Shown: positions 7,932-18,337 of the stretch, piece after piece
Numbering within the stretch: position 1 is the stretch's first letter
How the letters are laid out: each line of letters begins with the position of its first letter
From: an uncultured Rhodobacterales bacterium
GTDB lineage: Bacteria > Pseudomonadota > Alphaproteobacteria > Rhodobacterales > Rhodobacteraceae
Assembly (NCBI GenBank): GCA_903873585.1
Contig: CAIQOV010000036.1
Span: 1-34,991 of the forward strand
Length of the DNA stretch: 34,991 nt
Reading direction: 5' to 3'
Made by a program: the position numbers and the translations under genes
The notes under the pieces: model-generated
Seen by the model: the letters and a program-made list of their open reading frames with translations, nothing else
Database searches by the model: none
What the model was told of the DNA's origin: nothing

Positions 7932-8081
7932 CGAATGCTCCATCAGGTTTGGCGCAGACATAACCTTTGGCGCGGTTAAAGAAAAGTTGTTCTGAAAAGC
8001 GTGGTCCCGCCAGCGATGCAAAGCCGGTATGCACGATGTCGCCTGCAAATTATTTGCTGCTTAAACTCTGGATCGGGCTTT

Positions 8082-8094
8082 GATAGACCCTATC
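8082..8094. promoter_or_regulatory. GATAG/CTATC palindrome between lipA and katG
   Basis: GATAG-ACC-CTATC is a perfect inverted repeat 85 bp upstream of katG. The half-sites resemble the ATAG/CTAT elements of OxyR boxes, but OxyR spacing is 7 nt and here it is 3, so the resemblance is weak. Confidence 0.25.
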
Positions 8095-8163
8095 TGAGAA
8101 CCATGGTTGGCCAAGGCGACGAAACGTGGTTTCGCAGCCCCGCCACATTGCGAAATTGTCTAG

Positions 8164-10368
<2,205 letters not shown>

Positions 10369-10386
10369 GGTCTGACACATAGCGAT

Positions 10387-10417
10387 AAAGGGGGGCCAGT
10401 GTGCCCCCCTTTGTTTT
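10387..10417 (+). terminator. Rho-independent terminator of katG
   Basis: AAAGGGGGGC (10387-10396) and GCCCCCCTTT (10403-10412) form a perfect 10-bp stem with a 6-nt loop, followed by TTGTTTTG-like T-rich sequence, 18 bp after the katG stop. The A-rich 5' flank lets it work also for the minus-strand gene ending at 10428. Confidence 0.9.
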
Positions 10418-10427
10418 GCCCCCTGCC

Positions 10428-11576
10428 CTAGCCGATGCGCGGGCCAGATTTGCCGTAGGTTTCATCATAATGCCGCGCCAAGCGTTGCAAGGCGATGCGC
10501 AGCACGATTTTGCCAGATCGCGCGGCCCAGCCCATGCGCTGTTCGGCAGCCTCGATCCCATCCAGAAAACAACACACCCGCAGCGCCACATCGCCCAAAC
10601 CCGGCCCAAGGTCGCGCAGGGCTGCGGCCACGCGGTCGCGGGCGGCGCGGGGGCCTTCGGCTGTGCCAGCATCACCGCGAAATCCGCCCCTATCGCCTGC
10701 GGTTAGAAACCTGTCCCAGTTTTGCGCCACACGCGGGCCCATTTGCGCCAGTTCGAAATCTTCCCGCAACCGTTCCGCGGCGTTGATCAGATCGGGCGAC
10801 AAAAACGCCATGCCGTCTTTATCTTTGCGCCGCCCCAAAACGGCCACGGGGTTTTCGGCCAAGTTATAGCGCAGACGGCGCGGGCCTTCGCGGGTGGGAA
10901 TGTCTTTCTCTTCCCAGTCGCGGTGCTGGTCGGCAAAGGGCGTGGGCGCTTCGGCAAGGCCAGCGGGGGCTTCATCCATTAGCCGCTTCAGCGCAAGGCG
11001 ACCGATGCTGGAAAGGTCATAGGTCGTCACCCGCCCCGCTTTGCGCAGGCTGATCCATTCTTTCAGCGCAAAGGCATGGGCAAACTTGCGCTCTACCACG
11101 CCGGTGCGTGCGGTGCGCCCATCGGGAAATTCGCGCAGCACCACGGCGCGTTCCAGATCGGGGGCGATGGCCAAAACCGCCCCCGGTTCGGCCAAACGGC
11201 GCAGGATGCGGCGGCCTTCGTGCAAGATGGCGGCTTCGTCAAGCGTGGGGGATGGGTGGCGCAGGGTGGCAGACATGGCGTCCTCCATGGGGGATTGGGC
11301 CAGACGATCCAAAGCTTCATCCAGCAAAGGGTCGTCGCGGCGGGTTTCATAACGGCGCACTTGGCGCAGGATGGTTGAGGCGTGTAAGCCATCGCGCCGC
11401 GCCAAAGCGCGCAGCGATAGCCCGCTAAAGGTGTGATCCAGATACAAGCGCACCGCGTCTGGAATCCAATCTGGCAGGGTTAAGAGCGGGCTAATGTTAG
11501 AGCGCATGGCAACATCCGGCTGCGCGCCCTTGGGGCGCAGGTTTGAAAAAGGCTTTTGACCAAGCGTGACCTGCAT
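10428..11576 (-). CDS. HTH protein with DUF6456 domain
   Basis: The protein has up to 382 residues. Residues 40-80 form a helix-turn-helix (LSLRALARRDGLHASTILRQ). The C-terminal ~150 residues (DLINAAERLREDFELAQMGPR onwards) match what I recognise as the DUF6456 domain, a conserved alphaproteobacterial domain of unknown function. No enzyme motif is visible, so it is probably a DNA-binding regulator or DNA-associated protein. The ATG at 11576 gives the longest form but has a poor ribosome site; the ATG at 11507 (MRSNISPLL) lies nearer to where the conserved sequence starts and is a real alternative. It is divergent from the DUF6477 gene, and the shared gap holds a TATAAT box and a palindrome. 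Confidence 0.8.
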   Translation of the reverse strand: MQVTLGQKPFSNLRPKGAQPDVAMRSNISPLLTLPDWIPDAVRLYLDHTFSGLSLRALARRDGLHASTILRQVRRYETRRDDPLLDEALDRLAQSPMEDAMSATLRHPSPTLDEAAILHEGRRILRRLAEPGAVLAIAPDLERAVVLREFPDGRTARTGVVERKFAHAFALKEWISLRKAGRVTTYDLSSIGRLALKRLMDEAPAGLAEAPTPFADQHRDWEEKDIPTREGPRRLRYNLAENPVAVLGRRKDKDGMAFLSPDLINAAERLREDFELAQMGPRVAQNWDRFLTAGDRGGFRGDAGTAEGPRAARDRVAAALRDLGPGLGDVALRVCCFLDGIEAAEQRMGWAARSGKIVLRIALQRLARHYDETYGKSGPRIG

Positions 11577-11589
11577 TGCTTACCGAAAG

Positions 11590-11617
11590 GTTAAATTTAA
11601 CTGTATTTTCCTATAAT
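11590..11617 (+). promoter_or_regulatory. Perfect -10 box and overlapping palindrome between DUF6456 and DUF6477 genes
   Basis: TATAAT at 11612-11617 could be the -10 of the DUF6477 gene. The 12-bp perfect palindrome GTTAAATTTAAC (11590-11601) occupies its -35 region and lies 14 bp upstream of the DUF6456 start. This layout would let one bound protein control both divergent genes; that is inference. Confidence 0.45.
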
Positions 11618-11735
11618 TGTTGCAAAAACTTAAACAAACGGGAAAGGAACGCGCGCTGCAAAGCACGGTTGCGCAACAGGCGGGCTCTTTGGGGCAGGAT
11701 GGCCTTCCAAAGCCATTTTCACCGGAGTTGCCGCC

Positions 11736-12026
11736 ATGACCGACCTAATCGCCCTGTTTTCCGAGTTGCGCCGCCCGAAAATGCTGATCCGCGCGGCCAG
11801 ATACGGTCTTTCAGACTATCGGCGCGACCGTGATTTGAAGCGGTTGTTGAACGGCGCGAACCCGTCCCCGACGCAATCGGTGCCGCGATTGTTGAATGAA
11901 GAGAAACAGATGGAAGCGACCCGCACCGCAGGCGACGCCGCCTATTCCTTTTCCCGCCATATCGAGGTGCTGATCGCCCTGATGGCCGAAGTGCGCCTGT
12001 TGCCGCGCGCGGGGATGAAGGCGTAA
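11736..12026 (+). CDS. DUF6477 family small protein
   Basis: The 96-residue protein (start MTDLIALFSELRRPKMLIRA) resembles the short DUF6477 proteins found in Rhodobacterales. It is predicted mostly helical and basic in its first half, has no membrane segment or signal peptide, and contains no enzyme motif. The ATG follows a GGAG site by seven bases (CCGGAGTTGCCGCC). It is divergent from the DUF6456 gene, so the two are likely linked in function or regulation. It ends at a bidirectional terminator shared with the convergent methyltransferase-like gene. Function is unknown. Confidence 0.8.
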   Translation: MTDLIALFSELRRPKMLIRAARYGLSDYRRDRDLKRLLNGANPSPTQSVPRLLNEEKQMEATRTAGDAAYSFSRHIEVLIALMAEVRLLPRAGMKA

Positions 12027-12030
12027 ATGA

Positions 12031-12065
12031 AAAAGCCCGCGCCGATGCAGGGCGCGGGTTTTTCT
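12031..12065. terminator. Bidirectional rho-independent terminator
   Basis: CCCGCGCC (12037-12044) and GGCGCGGG (12052-12059) pair around a 7-nt loop, with AAAAAG on the left and TTTTTC on the right. It can end transcription of both the DUF6477 gene (+) and the methyltransferase-like gene (-). Confidence 0.9.
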
Positions 12066-12080
12066 TGACGCGTTGCAATC

Positions 12081-13625
12081 TTAGACGAACATATCCGGCA
12101 TCGCCGCTTTGCGGGTGACAACGAATTCATCCAGCTCTTCTTGCTTGCCTTCGTCCAATGCGGGTTGCACGTAATCGCCCAGCATCTTTTTCACCCGTTC
12201 CGCCGCCAAAGTTTGCGTATCGCGTGCGCCTTCTTCGGCCCATGTCTCAAACGGCTTGTAATCGAACAGGTCAGACCGCCAGAACGCGGTTTTGAAGTTT
12301 GATTGCGTATGCTCGCAGCCCAAGAAGTGACCACCGGGGCCGACTTCGCGCAAAGCGTCCATCGCTTGGCCGTTGGTATCCATGTGGATGCCTTGGGCCA
12401 GATGGTGCAGCGTGCCCAACTGGTCGGCGTCCATCACGAATTTCTCGTAAGACGACACCAAGCCGCCTTCCAGCCAACCGCAGGCGTGCAGCATAAAGTT
12501 CACACCCGCCAACAGCCCCATGTTCAAGCTGTTGGCCGATTCGTAAGCCGCCTGCGCGTCGGGCAGTTTCGATCCGCAGAACGCGCCTGCCGAACGGTAG
12601 GGCAGCCCCAAACGCCGCACCAATTGGCCTGTGCCATAGGTGATATGGGCGGCTTCGGGCGTGCCAAACGTCGGCGCGCCAGAGTTCATGTCGATCGAGG
12701 TCACAAAAGCCCCCGCAATCACCGGGGCACCGGGGCGGATCAGTTGCGAATAGGCGACACCGGCCAACACCTCGGCCAGAACCTGCGTCAGGGTGCCTGC
12801 CACCGTCACGGGTGCCATAGCACCGCCGACGATAAAGGGTGACACGATGGCGGCTTGGTTGGCTTTGGCATAAACCTCCAAAGCGCCCATCATGATGCCG
12901 TCAAAGGTCATGGGCGAGTTGATGTTGATCAGGCTGGTCATGACGGTGTTTTGGTCAACAAAGGCATCGCCAAACAAAATCTTCGCCATAGCGACCGAAT
13001 CCGCCGCGCGTTCGGGCGCTGTCACTGACCCCATAAAAGGCTTGTCCGACAGCGTCATATGGGCGTGCAACATATCAAGGTGGCGCTTGTTCACCGCGAT
13101 GTCGGTGGGTTCGCAAACCGTGCCGCCGGAATGGTGCAACCATTTGGACATATAGCCCAACTTCACAAAGTTACGGAAATCTTCAATCGTCGCATAACGC
13201 CGCCCACCATCGGCATCGCGCACAAAGGGCGGGCCGTAGACGGGGGCCAGCACCAGATTGCGCCCGCCGATTTCAACATTGCGCAACGGGTTGCGCGCGT
13301 GTTGGGTGAAGCTGCTGGGCGCTGTCGAGCAAAGCTTGCGCGCCAAACCGCGCGGGATGTGCACGCGCTCGCCCTTTACATCCGCGCCAGCATCACGCCA
13401 GCGCTGCAATGCGGCAGGGTTTTCCACAAAATTCACGCCAATCTCTTCCAGAACGGTTTCGGCGTTCCATTCGATGATTTGCAGCGCTTCTTCGTTTAGA
13501 ATTTCGAAGTTCGGGATATTGCGTGCGATGAACTTGGCGGTTTCAAAGCTGACCGCTGTTCGTTCGGCCCGCCGTGTGGCCCCGCCACCGCCCCGCACCC
13601 TGCGCCCTGCACTTGTATCGCTCAT
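12081..13625 (-). CDS. Trimethylamine methyltransferase (MttB/COG5598) family protein, non-pyrrolysine type
   Basis: The 514-residue protein belongs to the MttB superfamily of TIM-barrel enzymes that move a methyl group from a quaternary or tertiary amine to a corrinoid protein. Typical stretches are EILNEEALQIIEWNAETVLE near the N-terminus, GGTVCEPTDIAVNKRHLDM and GGAMAPVTVAGTLTQ in the middle, and GLLAGVNFMLHACGWLEGGL late. The frame has no internal amber codon, so it is a pyrrolysine-free homologue, the type that acts on substrates such as glycine betaine or carnitine in other bacteria. The substrate here is unknown. No corrinoid protein or methyl-H4F gene is adjacent; guaA is divergent. 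The ATG at 13625 is chosen for the GGAG site seven bases upstream; longer in-frame starts have no support. Confidence 0.9.
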   Translation of the reverse strand: MSDTSAGRRVRGGGGATRRAERTAVSFETAKFIARNIPNFEILNEEALQIIEWNAETVLEEIGVNFVENPAALQRWRDAGADVKGERVHIPRGLARKLCSTAPSSFTQHARNPLRNVEIGGRNLVLAPVYGPPFVRDADGGRRYATIEDFRNFVKLGYMSKWLHHSGGTVCEPTDIAVNKRHLDMLHAHMTLSDKPFMGSVTAPERAADSVAMAKILFGDAFVDQNTVMTSLININSPMTFDGIMMGALEVYAKANQAAIVSPFIVGGAMAPVTVAGTLTQVLAEVLAGVAYSQLIRPGAPVIAGAFVTSIDMNSGAPTFGTPEAAHITYGTGQLVRRLGLPYRSAGAFCGSKLPDAQAAYESANSLNMGLLAGVNFMLHACGWLEGGLVSSYEKFVMDADQLGTLHHLAQGIHMDTNGQAMDALREVGPGGHFLGCEHTQSNFKTAFWRSDLFDYKPFETWAEEGARDTQTLAAERVKKMLGDYVQPALDEGKQEELDEFVVTRKAAMPDMFV

Positions 13626-13811
13626 GATCCATCTCCGGAAAAGTTTGGTCCTATATGGCGGGAATGGGGGCGAGAGGGGTCTTTGTTTGCGCCGCTTACG
13701 CTCCAAAACCGACATGGGGCTTGATCGGAAACGACCTGTTTGATGGTGCGCCCGCGCCAAAACCTGCATTCCGCCTCTTGCAAGGGCGGGCTTCAAAAGC
13801 TAGTCGGGCAC

Positions 13812-15371
13812 ATGACCCAAGCGCATGACCGTCTTTTGATCATCGACTTCGGCTCTCAGGTGACGCAGCTGATTGCGCGGCGCTTGCGAGAGTTGAATGT
13901 TTATTGCGAAATCCACCCGTTCAATAAGATTGATGGGGCGTTTTTGGCGGCTTTTGCCCCCAAAGCGGTGATCCTGTCGGGGGGGCCTGCTTCGGTTTAC
14001 AACGCCGGCGCGCCGATGCCGCCGGATGGGGTGTTTGATCTGGGCGTGCCGATCTTGGGCATTTGCTACGGCCAACAGGTGATGATGCACGTGCTGGGCG
14101 GCCATGTGGAAGGTGGGCACGGAACGGCAGAGTTTGGGCGCGCTTATGTCACACCCGCGGCCGCACAGCTTGACCTGTTGGAGGGCTGGTTCACCCAAGG
14201 CGACGAGCAAGTCTGGATGAGCCACGGCGACCATGTCAGCAGCATTGCTCCGGGGTTTGAGGTGTATGGCACCTCGCCCAACGCCCCCTTTGCCATCACC
14301 GCCGATGTCAAGCGCCGCTTTTACGCCGTGCAGTTTCACCCCGAAGTGCACCACACCCCCAAAGGCGCGCAGCTTTATGCAAACTTTGTGCGTATGGCGG
14401 GCTTTAAAGGCGATTGGACCATGGGCGCTTACCGCGCCGAGGCGATTGCCAAGATCCGCGCGCAGGTCGGCGATGGTAAGGTGATTTGCGGGCTGTCGGG
14501 CGGGGTGGATTCGTCTGTTGCGGCGGTGCTGATCCATGAAGCCATCGGCGCGCAACTGACCTGCGTCTTTGTTGACCACGGCTTGCTGCGGTTGGGCGAG
14601 GCGGAACAGGTTGTGTCGATGTTCCGCGACACCTATAACATTCCGCTGATCCACGCTGATGAAAGCGCGCTGTTCTTGGGCGCGCTGGAAGGTGTGTCTG
14701 ACCCCGAAGTGAAGCGCAAAACCATCGGGCGGTTGTTCATCGACGTGTTCCAAAAGCACGCCCATGCCGTGGGCGGGGCGAAGTTTTTGGCACAGGGCAC
14801 GCTGTATCCTGACGTGATCGAATCGGTGTCGTTCAGCGGCGGGCCTTCGGTGACGATCAAATCGCACCACAATGTCGGCGGTCTGCCGGAAAAGATGGGG
14901 CTGAAACTGGTCGAACCGCTGCGCGAACTGTTCAAGGATGAGGTTCGCGCTTTGGGCCGCGAGTTGGGCCTGCCTGCCTCGTTCATCGGCCGCCACCCCT
15001 TCCCCGGCCCGGGTCTGGCCATTCGCTGCCCCGGAGAGATCACGACCGAAAAGCTAGACATTCTGCGCCGTGCCGATGCCGTTTACATCGACCAAATCCG
15101 CAAACATGGTCTTTATGATGAGATTTGGCAGGCCTTCGCCGCCATATTGCCGATGAAAACCGTGGGCGTGATGGGCGACGGGCGCACTTATGACTTTGCG
15201 CTGGCGCTGCGGGCTGTCACCTCGGTTGACGGGATGACGGCGGATTATTACCCCTTCACCCACGACTTTCTGGGCGAAACCGCGACGCGGATCATAAATG
15301 AGGTCAAGGGCATCAACCGTGTGTTTTACGACTGCACGTCAAAACCGCCGGGAACGATCGAATTGGAGTAG
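13812..15371 (+). CDS. guaA: GMP synthase (glutamine-hydrolysing)
   Basis: The 519-residue enzyme converts XMP to GMP using ATP and glutamine. The N-terminal glutamine amidotransferase has the triad C85 (GICYGQQ), H176 and E178 (FHPEVHH). The ATP-pyrophosphatase domain has the P-loop SGGVDSS at 229-235. The C-terminal dimerisation domain ends with TIELE, as is usual. The ATG at 13812 yields the family start [16 protein letters not shown]; a more upstream in-frame TTG at 13740 would add 24 residues with no similarity. It runs into a hairpin shared with the convergent VOC gene. Confidence 0.97.
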   Translation: MTQAHDRLLIIDFGSQVTQLIARRLRELNVYCEIHPFNKIDGAFLAAFAPKAVILSGGPASVYNAGAPMPPDGVFDLGVPILGICYGQQVMMHVLGGHVEGGHGTAEFGRAYVTPAAAQLDLLEGWFTQGDEQVWMSHGDHVSSIAPGFEVYGTSPNAPFAITADVKRRFYAVQFHPEVHHTPKGAQLYANFVRMAGFKGDWTMGAYRAEAIAKIRAQVGDGKVICGLSGGVDSSVAAVLIHEAIGAQLTCVFVDHGLLRLGEAEQVVSMFRDTYNIPLIHADESALFLGALEGVSDPEVKRKTIGRLFIDVFQKHAHAVGGAKFLAQGTLYPDVIESVSFSGGPSVTIKSHHNVGGLPEKMGLKLVEPLRELFKDEVRALGRELGLPASFIGRHPFPGPGLAIRCPGEITTEKLDILRRADAVYIDQIRKHGLYDEIWQAFAAILPMKTVGVMGDGRTYDFALALRAVTSVDGMTADYYPFTHDFLGETATRIINEVKGINRVFYDCTSKPPGTIELE

Positions 15372-15404
15372 GGCCACGATTTTTCTGCGAAAAATCAAGT
15401 GCCC
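15371..15404. terminator. Bidirectional hairpin between guaA and the VOC gene
   Basis: GATTTTTC (15378-15385) and GAAAAATC (15389-15396) form a perfect 8-bp stem with a 3-nt loop, extended by GGGC/GCCC pairing. The hairpin begins at the guaA stop and contains the stop codon of the minus-strand VOC gene. Confidence 0.6.
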
Positions 15405-15871
15405 CGAACCGCTGCCTCTATCGCTGCGACGTCGATCTTTTCCATCTGCATCATGGCGGCAAAGACCCGTTCGGCCACAGCACCACCTTGCGACAGCGCT
15501 TGGCCTAGCGCCTTGGGGATGATCTGCCACGATATGCCCCAAGCGTCTTTGCACCATCCGCACTGGCTGGGGCTGCCGCCTGCATCAAGAATAGCGCTCC
15601 ATATCCGGTCGGTTTCGGCCTGATCTTCGGTTTCAATCTGCACCGAAAAGGCTTCAGAATGGGTAAAGCGCGGGCCGCCATTCACACCTGTGCAAGCTAG
15701 GCCGCAGACGGTGAAGTTTACCATCAGCACCTGCCCCTTTTTGCCATCGGGATAATCGCCGGGGGCATGATGCACGCCTGTGATGCGGCTATCGGGGAAG
15801 GTTGCGGCATAAAACGCTGCTGCGCCTTCGGCGTCATGGTCGTACCACAGGCAGAGGGTGGCTTTGGTCAT
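15395..15871 (-). CDS. VOC/PhnB-like (glyoxalase-fold) protein
   Basis: The 158-residue protein contains LCLWYDHDAEGAAAFYAATFPDSRI at the N-terminus and GWCKDAWGISWQIIPKAL later. These are hallmarks of the PhnB-like 3-demethylubiquinone-9 3-methyltransferase-annotated group of the vicinal-oxygen-chelate superfamily. Despite that name, most members are of unproven function, and a methyltransferase activity should not be assumed. It is cytoplasmic, with no signal peptide. The ATG at 15871 (MTKATLCLWY) is chosen since the fold begins there; an upstream in-frame start adds 19 residues. Its stop lies inside the hairpin shared with guaA. Confidence 0.85.
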   Translation of the reverse strand: MTKATLCLWYDHDAEGAAAFYAATFPDSRITGVHHAPGDYPDGKKGQVLMVNFTVCGLACTGVNGGPRFTHSEAFSVQIETEDQAETDRIWSAILDAGGSPSQCGWCKDAWGISWQIIPKALGQALSQGGAVAERVFAAMMQMEKIDVAAIEAAVRGT

Positions 15872-15979
15872 CGGGATGGTCCTTGTGGCCTCATCGTCCT
15901 GCATCCTATACGCTGCACGTTTGGTCAAGCCGCTTGACCTGCGCGCCCCACTTGGGCCTGATACCGCTCAGAGGTTCCC

Positions 15980-16969
15980 ATGCAAGCAATTCGACTTTAT
16001 GGCATAGGCGATCTGCGCCTGACCGACTATGAAACCCCCACCCCAAAGGCGGGCGACATCGTGATCCGTGTTGAAGCCGCAGGCATTTGCGGCACCGACA
16101 GGCACTTGGTCAAAGGAGAGTTCCCCTGTGCCCCGCCCGTCACGCTAGGCCATGAATTCAGTGGCATCATCACGGCGGTGGGGGCTGGGGTTGATCTGCC
16201 CCTAGGCACCCGCGTGGCTTGCGATCCGAACTGCCCCTGTGGCATCTGCGCGCTATGCCGCGCGGGCAAGCCTAACCTCTGCCCGCAAAACCGCGCCATT
16301 GGCATTCATGAGGACGGCGGCTTTGCCACCTTTGCCAAACTGCCCGCTCACCGCGCCCATGTGCTGCCTGCCACCCTCAATCCCCTTCACGGCGCGTTTT
16401 GCGAGCCTTTGGCCTGCACCCTGCACGGGCTAGACTTGGGCGCGCCCAAAGCCGGTGAAAGGGTGATCGTTCTGGGCGGCGGGGTGATTGGCCAACTGGC
16501 CGTGCAACTGGCCAAACTGGCAGGGGCAGAGGTGATGCTTGTCACCCGCCAAGCCACCAAGCGCCGCCTGGCCGAGGATATGGGTGCCAGCCTAAGTGCT
16601 GCCACGCTGGCCGAAGCCCAAGCCCTTTGGCCCCAAGGTGCTGACCTTGTGCTGGAATGTGCCGGAGTGCGCGAAACCCTCACCCATGCCCCGGCCCTGT
16701 GTGCGGCGGGTGGGCGGGTGGTGATCTTGGGCGTTCTGCCCCAAGGGGCAAAGATCGAAATCGAACCCTTCGACCTGCTCTTTCGCGAAATCAGCCTGCT
16801 GTATTCATTCCTCAATCCCTTCACCCAAGCCCGCGCCGCCCAGCTTATTGCCAGTGGCACGGTGCAAGTGGCCAAGCTGATCACACGCCAAATCCCGCTC
16901 GATAGGGCCGCACAAGCCATCAGCCAGCCACCCCTTCCCGATGACGTCAAAGTGCTTATCCTGCCCTAA
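15980..16969 (+). CDS. Zinc-dependent alcohol/polyol dehydrogenase (MDR family)
   Basis: The 329-residue medium-chain dehydrogenase has a catalytic zinc site at C37, H58 and E59 (ICGTD and GHEFSG). The structural zinc site is C87-x2-C90-x2-C93-x7-C101. The Rossmann motif is VLGGGVIGQLA near residue 170. It most resembles the sorbitol/threonine/galactitol dehydrogenase branch and would oxidise a polyol or secondary alcohol with NAD(P)+; the substrate is not readable. GAGG five bases before the ATG supports the start. It heads the long plus-strand gene run and is followed after 2 bp by a dispersed intergenic repeat. Confidence 0.9.
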   Translation: MQAIRLYGIGDLRLTDYETPTPKAGDIVIRVEAAGICGTDRHLVKGEFPCAPPVTLGHEFSGIITAVGAGVDLPLGTRVACDPNCPCGICALCRAGKPNLCPQNRAIGIHEDGGFATFAKLPAHRAHVLPATLNPLHGAFCEPLACTLHGLDLGAPKAGERVIVLGGGVIGQLAVQLAKLAGAEVMLVTRQATKRRLAEDMGASLSAATLAEAQALWPQGADLVLECAGVRETLTHAPALCAAGGRVVILGVLPQGAKIEIEPFDLLFREISLLYSFLNPFTQARAAQLIASGTVQVAKLITRQIPLDRAAQAISQPPLPDDVKVLILP

Positions 16970-16971
16970 CC

Positions 16972-17026
16972 CTTTCATACTTGCCCAAATATCCCGCAGA
17001 GGTCTGGAGGGCGCGCAGCCCTCCAG
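16972..17026 (+). repeat. Dispersed intergenic repeat, copy 1
   Basis: It opens CTTTCATAC, followed by AAATATCCC and a stem-loop (CTGGAGGGC, 17004-17012, with GCCCTCCAG, 17018-17026). It starts 2 bp after the alcohol dehydrogenase stop and could also end its transcript. The same layout occurs at 22968-23025 and 27997-28049. Confidence 0.85.
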
Positions 17027-17086
17027 TTCCCCCTTGCGCCCTGCGCCCGCCAGCGCCATGGTCCGCGCGCAATCTTTGGGTGAATT

Positions 17087-18337
17087 ATGTCTGACACGCC
17101 GCTTGCCTTCCTGTCTCGCCACAAAGATTACCGCCGCTATTTTCTTGGCATGATCCCGATCCAATTCGGCTCGCAAATTGAAGCAATTACATTGGCCTGG
17201 CAGGTCTACCACATCGCCCGCCTCACCCGCTCGATCGAGGAAAGTGCCTTTATGGTTGGCATGGTGGGCCTGTGCCAGTTCCTGCCGATGTTCGCCCTGA
17301 CGCTGTTTGCGGGCAATGCCGCTGACCGATACAGCCGCAAAGCGATTGTGATCTGGGCGCTTGTGGCGGAAGCGGTTGGAGTGGTGGCCCTGACAGTTTT
17401 GTCGCTGCAACCCACCCACGGCCTGACGCTGATCTTTGTCATCGCGGGCTTGTTTGGTGCCGCGCGGGCGTTTCTATCTCCGGCGGCCTCGGCGCTTGTG
17501 CCGATGCTGGTCAGCCGACCCGATATGCCGGTGGCGATTTCGTTTTCAACCACGGTCTGGATGACAGCCGTGATCGTTGGCCCCTTTATCGGTGGCGTGC
17601 TGATCGCGGGGTCAATTCCCTTGGCTTACGGTGTCACTGCGGCGACCTATGTCTTGGGCATCGCGATGATCTTTTCCATCCGCGCCAACACCACGCCTGA
17701 ACGCCAAACCGGGCATCCCGTGACCCTTGTGGTGGAAGGGCTGGCCTATGTCTGGCAAAATAAGGTGGTTTTCGGGGCCATTTCGCTTGACCTGTTCGCG
17801 GTGCTTTTGGGCGGGGCCACAGCCCTGCTGCCGGCTTTTGCCACCGACATTCTGCACGTCGGGCCAATGGGCAACGCGTTGTTGCGCATGGGGCCAGCGG
17901 TGGGCGGCTTGGCGATGTCAACATTTTTGACCTTCCGCCCGATCAAACGCAAAGCGGGGGTGAAGATGTTTTTGGGGGTCGCTGCTTTTGGCCTGTCAAC
18001 CGTGGTCTTTGCCTATTCGCACTCTTTGCCCTTGTCGCTGCTGGCGCTGGCGGTGCTGGGCGCGGGGGATATGATTTCGGTCAACGTGCGCCAAACCCTG
18101 ATCCAGATTGTCACACCCGATCACATGCGCGGGCGGGTTTCGGCGGTGTCGGGTTTGTTTATTTCCGGTTCCAATGAACTGGGCGAGTTTGAAAGCGGTG
18201 TTCTGTCGCGCTTTGTCGGCCCCGTGATGGCCGCAGCCTTTGGCGGCATTGGGACGATAATTGTGACAGGCGGGTGGGCATGGATGTTCCCTGCCCTGCG
18301 CCGCGCTGACAAGCTTGACGGCACACCCCATGGCTGA
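17087..18337 (+). CDS. MFS transporter (EntS-like exporter family)
   Basis: The 416-residue integral membrane protein has about twelve hydrophobic segments. It carries the MFS loop motif FAGNAADRYSRK between helices 2 and 3 (about residues 76-87). The start MSDTPLAFLSRHKDYRRYFLG is typical of the MFS_3/EntS-like exporters, which use the proton gradient to expel small molecules. The substrate is unknown. Its stop overlaps the next gene's start by 8 bp, so translation of the following EamA transporter is coupled to it. A dispersed repeat separates it from the upstream dehydrogenase, which makes a separate transcript plausible. Confidence 0.9.
   Translation: MSDTPLAFLSRHKDYRRYFLGMIPIQFGSQIEAITLAWQVYHIARLTRSIEESAFMVGMVGLCQFLPMFALTLFAGNAADRYSRKAIVIWALVAEAVGVVALTVLSLQPTHGLTLIFVIAGLFGAARAFLSPAASALVPMLVSRPDMPVAISFSTTVWMTAVIVGPFIGGVLIAGSIPLAYGVTAATYVLGIAMIFSIRANTTPERQTGHPVTLVVEGLAYVWQNKVVFGAISLDLFAVLLGGATALLPAFATDILHVGPMGNALLRMGPAVGGLAMSTFLTFRPIKRKAGVKMFLGVAAFGLSTVVFAYSHSLPLSLLALAVLGAGDMISVNVRQTLIQIVTPDHMRGRVSAVSGLFISGSNELGEFESGVLSRFVGPVMAAAFGGIGTIIVTGGWAWMFPALRRADKLDGTPHG

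Noticed and set aside
13800-14996. 398-residue open frame antisense to guaA
   Set aside because: Shadow of guaA, with low-complexity His/Arg/Gln-rich translation.
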